Shown here: in pieces, positions 62,702-64,000 of the stretch
Layout: each line of letters starts with the position of its first letter
Numbering within the stretch: the stretch's first letter is position 1
DNA from: Catonia carolina
Lineage: Eukaryota > Arthropoda > Insecta > Hemiptera > Achilidae
Assembly: GCA_035578175.1 (NCBI GenBank)
Contig: JAQMRL010000003.1
Location: forward strand, 84,269,969-84,333,968
Direction of reading: 5' to 3'
Length of the DNA stretch: 64,000 nt
Notes under the pieces: generated by a model
Told to the model about the DNA's origin: nothing
Database searches by the model: none
What the model saw: only the letters and a program-made list of their open reading frames with translations
Translations under genes and position numbers: made by a program

Positions 62702-63752
62702 AAAAATCTGGTGTAAAACACACACAGTTTTTTCTTACCAATGTAAATTATAAAGCATAATCTATAACCGATGTTTAATCAGTAGTAAACAATATAAAAT
62801 GAAAAACATAACCTCATTTTAATCATTTCAATAAAAATCAACCTTCGTATGACTTAAAAATACGGAAAATCACTAACTGACGCTAAACTAGACTCTGTAG
62901 AAAAAAAATACTTGAAATAAAAGTTGTTGGTATTTTAATTCTTTATAACTTTGATTGTATACAATTTTGTCGTAATATCCATACTAAGGCCGCAATCTTA
63001 AAAATTAGAGTTTTTACCCATTTACATTTAAAAAAATTAGGTACAGAAAATCACTAATTGCAGTAAAATAAATTTACGTTGTACAAAAAAATGTTTGAAA
63101 TAAAGTTGCAGGTGGCCGCCTCCGTAGTGTAGTGGTAGCGCGTTGGCCTACCACGCAGAGGTCCTGGTCGATTCCCGGCTAAAGTCTAGCAATTATAACA
63201 AGTCACAACCCAAAGTTCCATAACCTGCTGTAGTTGCTAATGACCAATGATGTTGATGCGACTTTAAATAAATAAACTAAAAAAAAAGTTACAGGTTTCT
63301 AATAAATCTGAAACTTTGATTATTACACACTTTTGCCTTAGAATGCATATATTATTAAGGCCGCAATCTTAAACTTTTTTTTAACTACGAGAGAACAGGC
63401 TCACCAAAAATGTCAGTAGATATGACGCCTACCCTCTCTTGTAGAGCATAAAAATGTAGTAAATGAGGCGATTTTACAAAAAAATCGTAGGAGAAAAAAC
63501 TACAATTGACCGATTTTGATGAAAAATTCGTGTCGGGTTCCCTAGTGGTACCTAACATAAGTTCCAAGATTGAGATATTTGTTCTCACACAAACGCGCGC
63601 GCGCGCAAACACACACAGAACGCTAAAAACATGTCTTTCTTGTTTCGGAGGCCTGAAACTTGTAATCTAGGGAAAAATCGATTTCTAAAAATCAACTTGT
63701 AGACAATATTTTCCTTCCCTGTATATTGTTACAAGGCAAGAGAAACTAAAAA
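62702..63752 (-). mobile_element. HINE-A, older full-length copy with SINE-F
   Basis: Outer hairpin reduced (TCTGGTGTAAAACACACACA), terminus GGCAAGAGAAACT at 63735. More diverged than the copies at 16206 and 29896. The microsatellite position holds GCGCGCGCGCAAACACAC (63596). Confidence 0.75.
63113..63282 (+). mobile_element. SINE-F nested in HINE-A
   Basis: GGCCGCCTCCGTAGTGTAGT head, B-box-like TGGTCGATTCCC at about 63165, body ending CTTTAAATAAATAAACT. Sequence on both sides (GTTGCAGG and GTTACAGG) suggests a short target duplication. Confidence 0.8.
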
Positions 63753-63944
63753 TCATCATTCAAGTCCATTAATTCCACAATACAAATACAATTTCTTGTA
63801 CATTATTTAATAAAAGTTTAAGCACTTTTTTATACGGAGAACAATGGCTTCAACAAAAGTAGTGAATTATGAAGTAATTAGTCAATGTAACTTATTTATA
63901 TAACAGAACGAATTTGATTATAGGACCACCAGAATATTGACAAA
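63753..63944. other. No recognised feature
   Basis: Short AT-rich stretch between two HINE-A sequences. Confidence 0.4.
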
Positions 63945-64000
63945 GGGAAAAATCGATTTCTAAAAATCGACTTGTAACAATATTTTCCTTCCCAGTATAT
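63945..64000 (-). mobile_element. HINE-A terminus, cut by window end
   Basis: AAAAATCGATTTCTAAAAAT and TATTTTCCTTCCCAGTATAT match the terminal region of the copy ending at 63752, so either a tandem partial copy or a new insertion begins here. Confidence 0.65.

Overview
The window is intergenic or intronic DNA of a eukaryote, most likely an insect with a large, AT-rich, transposon-rich genome. A hemipteran is a guess from the mix of elements, not something the sequence proves. I see no complete host gene, rRNA gene, true tRNA gene or CRISPR array. Nearly every recognisable stretch is a transposable element or a piece of one. The best host-gene candidates are two short exon-like segments: 51324-51396 (a signal-peptide-like first exon ending in a phase-1 splice donor) and 6334-6501.

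Repeat families, named here only for cross-reference. HINE-A: about 1 kb, 11 copies, with subterminal inverted repeats, internal hairpins and a microsatellite, resembling non-autonomous Helentrons. Rep-B: a 390-bp retroposon-like repeat with 11-17 bp target-site duplications (TSDs), about 14 copies. SINE-D, SINE-F and SINE-G: tRNA-derived, with visible A and B boxes. SINE-H: about 245 bp. MITE-C and MITE-K: short inverted-repeat elements inserted in Rep-B copies. TTAA elements: seven piggyBac-like non-autonomous elements. There are also three mariner-type elements (two DD34D, one DD41D), one further mariner fragment, a pogo/Tigger remnant, a hAT-like MITE, a solo LTR with two relatives, a Jockey-like LINE end and many 5'-truncated LINE fragments.

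Layout. 0-8.7 kb: HINE-A, Jockey-like and other LINE fragments, Rep-B with MITE-C, SINEs F, G and D. 8.9-14.8 kb: a complete, young BEL/Pao-type LTR element (8936-14769) with two 810-bp LTRs that look identical, a 5-bp TSD and an intact gag-protease frame, but no reverse transcriptase, RNase H or integrase. 14.9-31.9 kb: Rep-B, an inverted HINE-A pair, a solo LTR, two nested TTAA elements and a tandem SINE-H dimer. 32-45.5 kb: more TTAA elements, SINEs, a pogo remnant, a duplicated 205-bp block and an internally deleted mariner. 45.5-64 kb: a TTAA element, Rep-B broken by hAT and MITE insertions, LINE 3' ends with clean TSDs, a foldback mariner and a DD41D mariner.

The insertions are layered, so relative ages can be read: LINE in MITE-K in Rep-B; Rep-B in SINE-D; BEL/Pao in Rep-B; SINE-D and SINE-H in a TTAA element; SINE-G and a LINE in another TTAA element. 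The only element that looks able to make protein today is the BEL/Pao-type one, and it would need a partner element for reverse transcription and integration.
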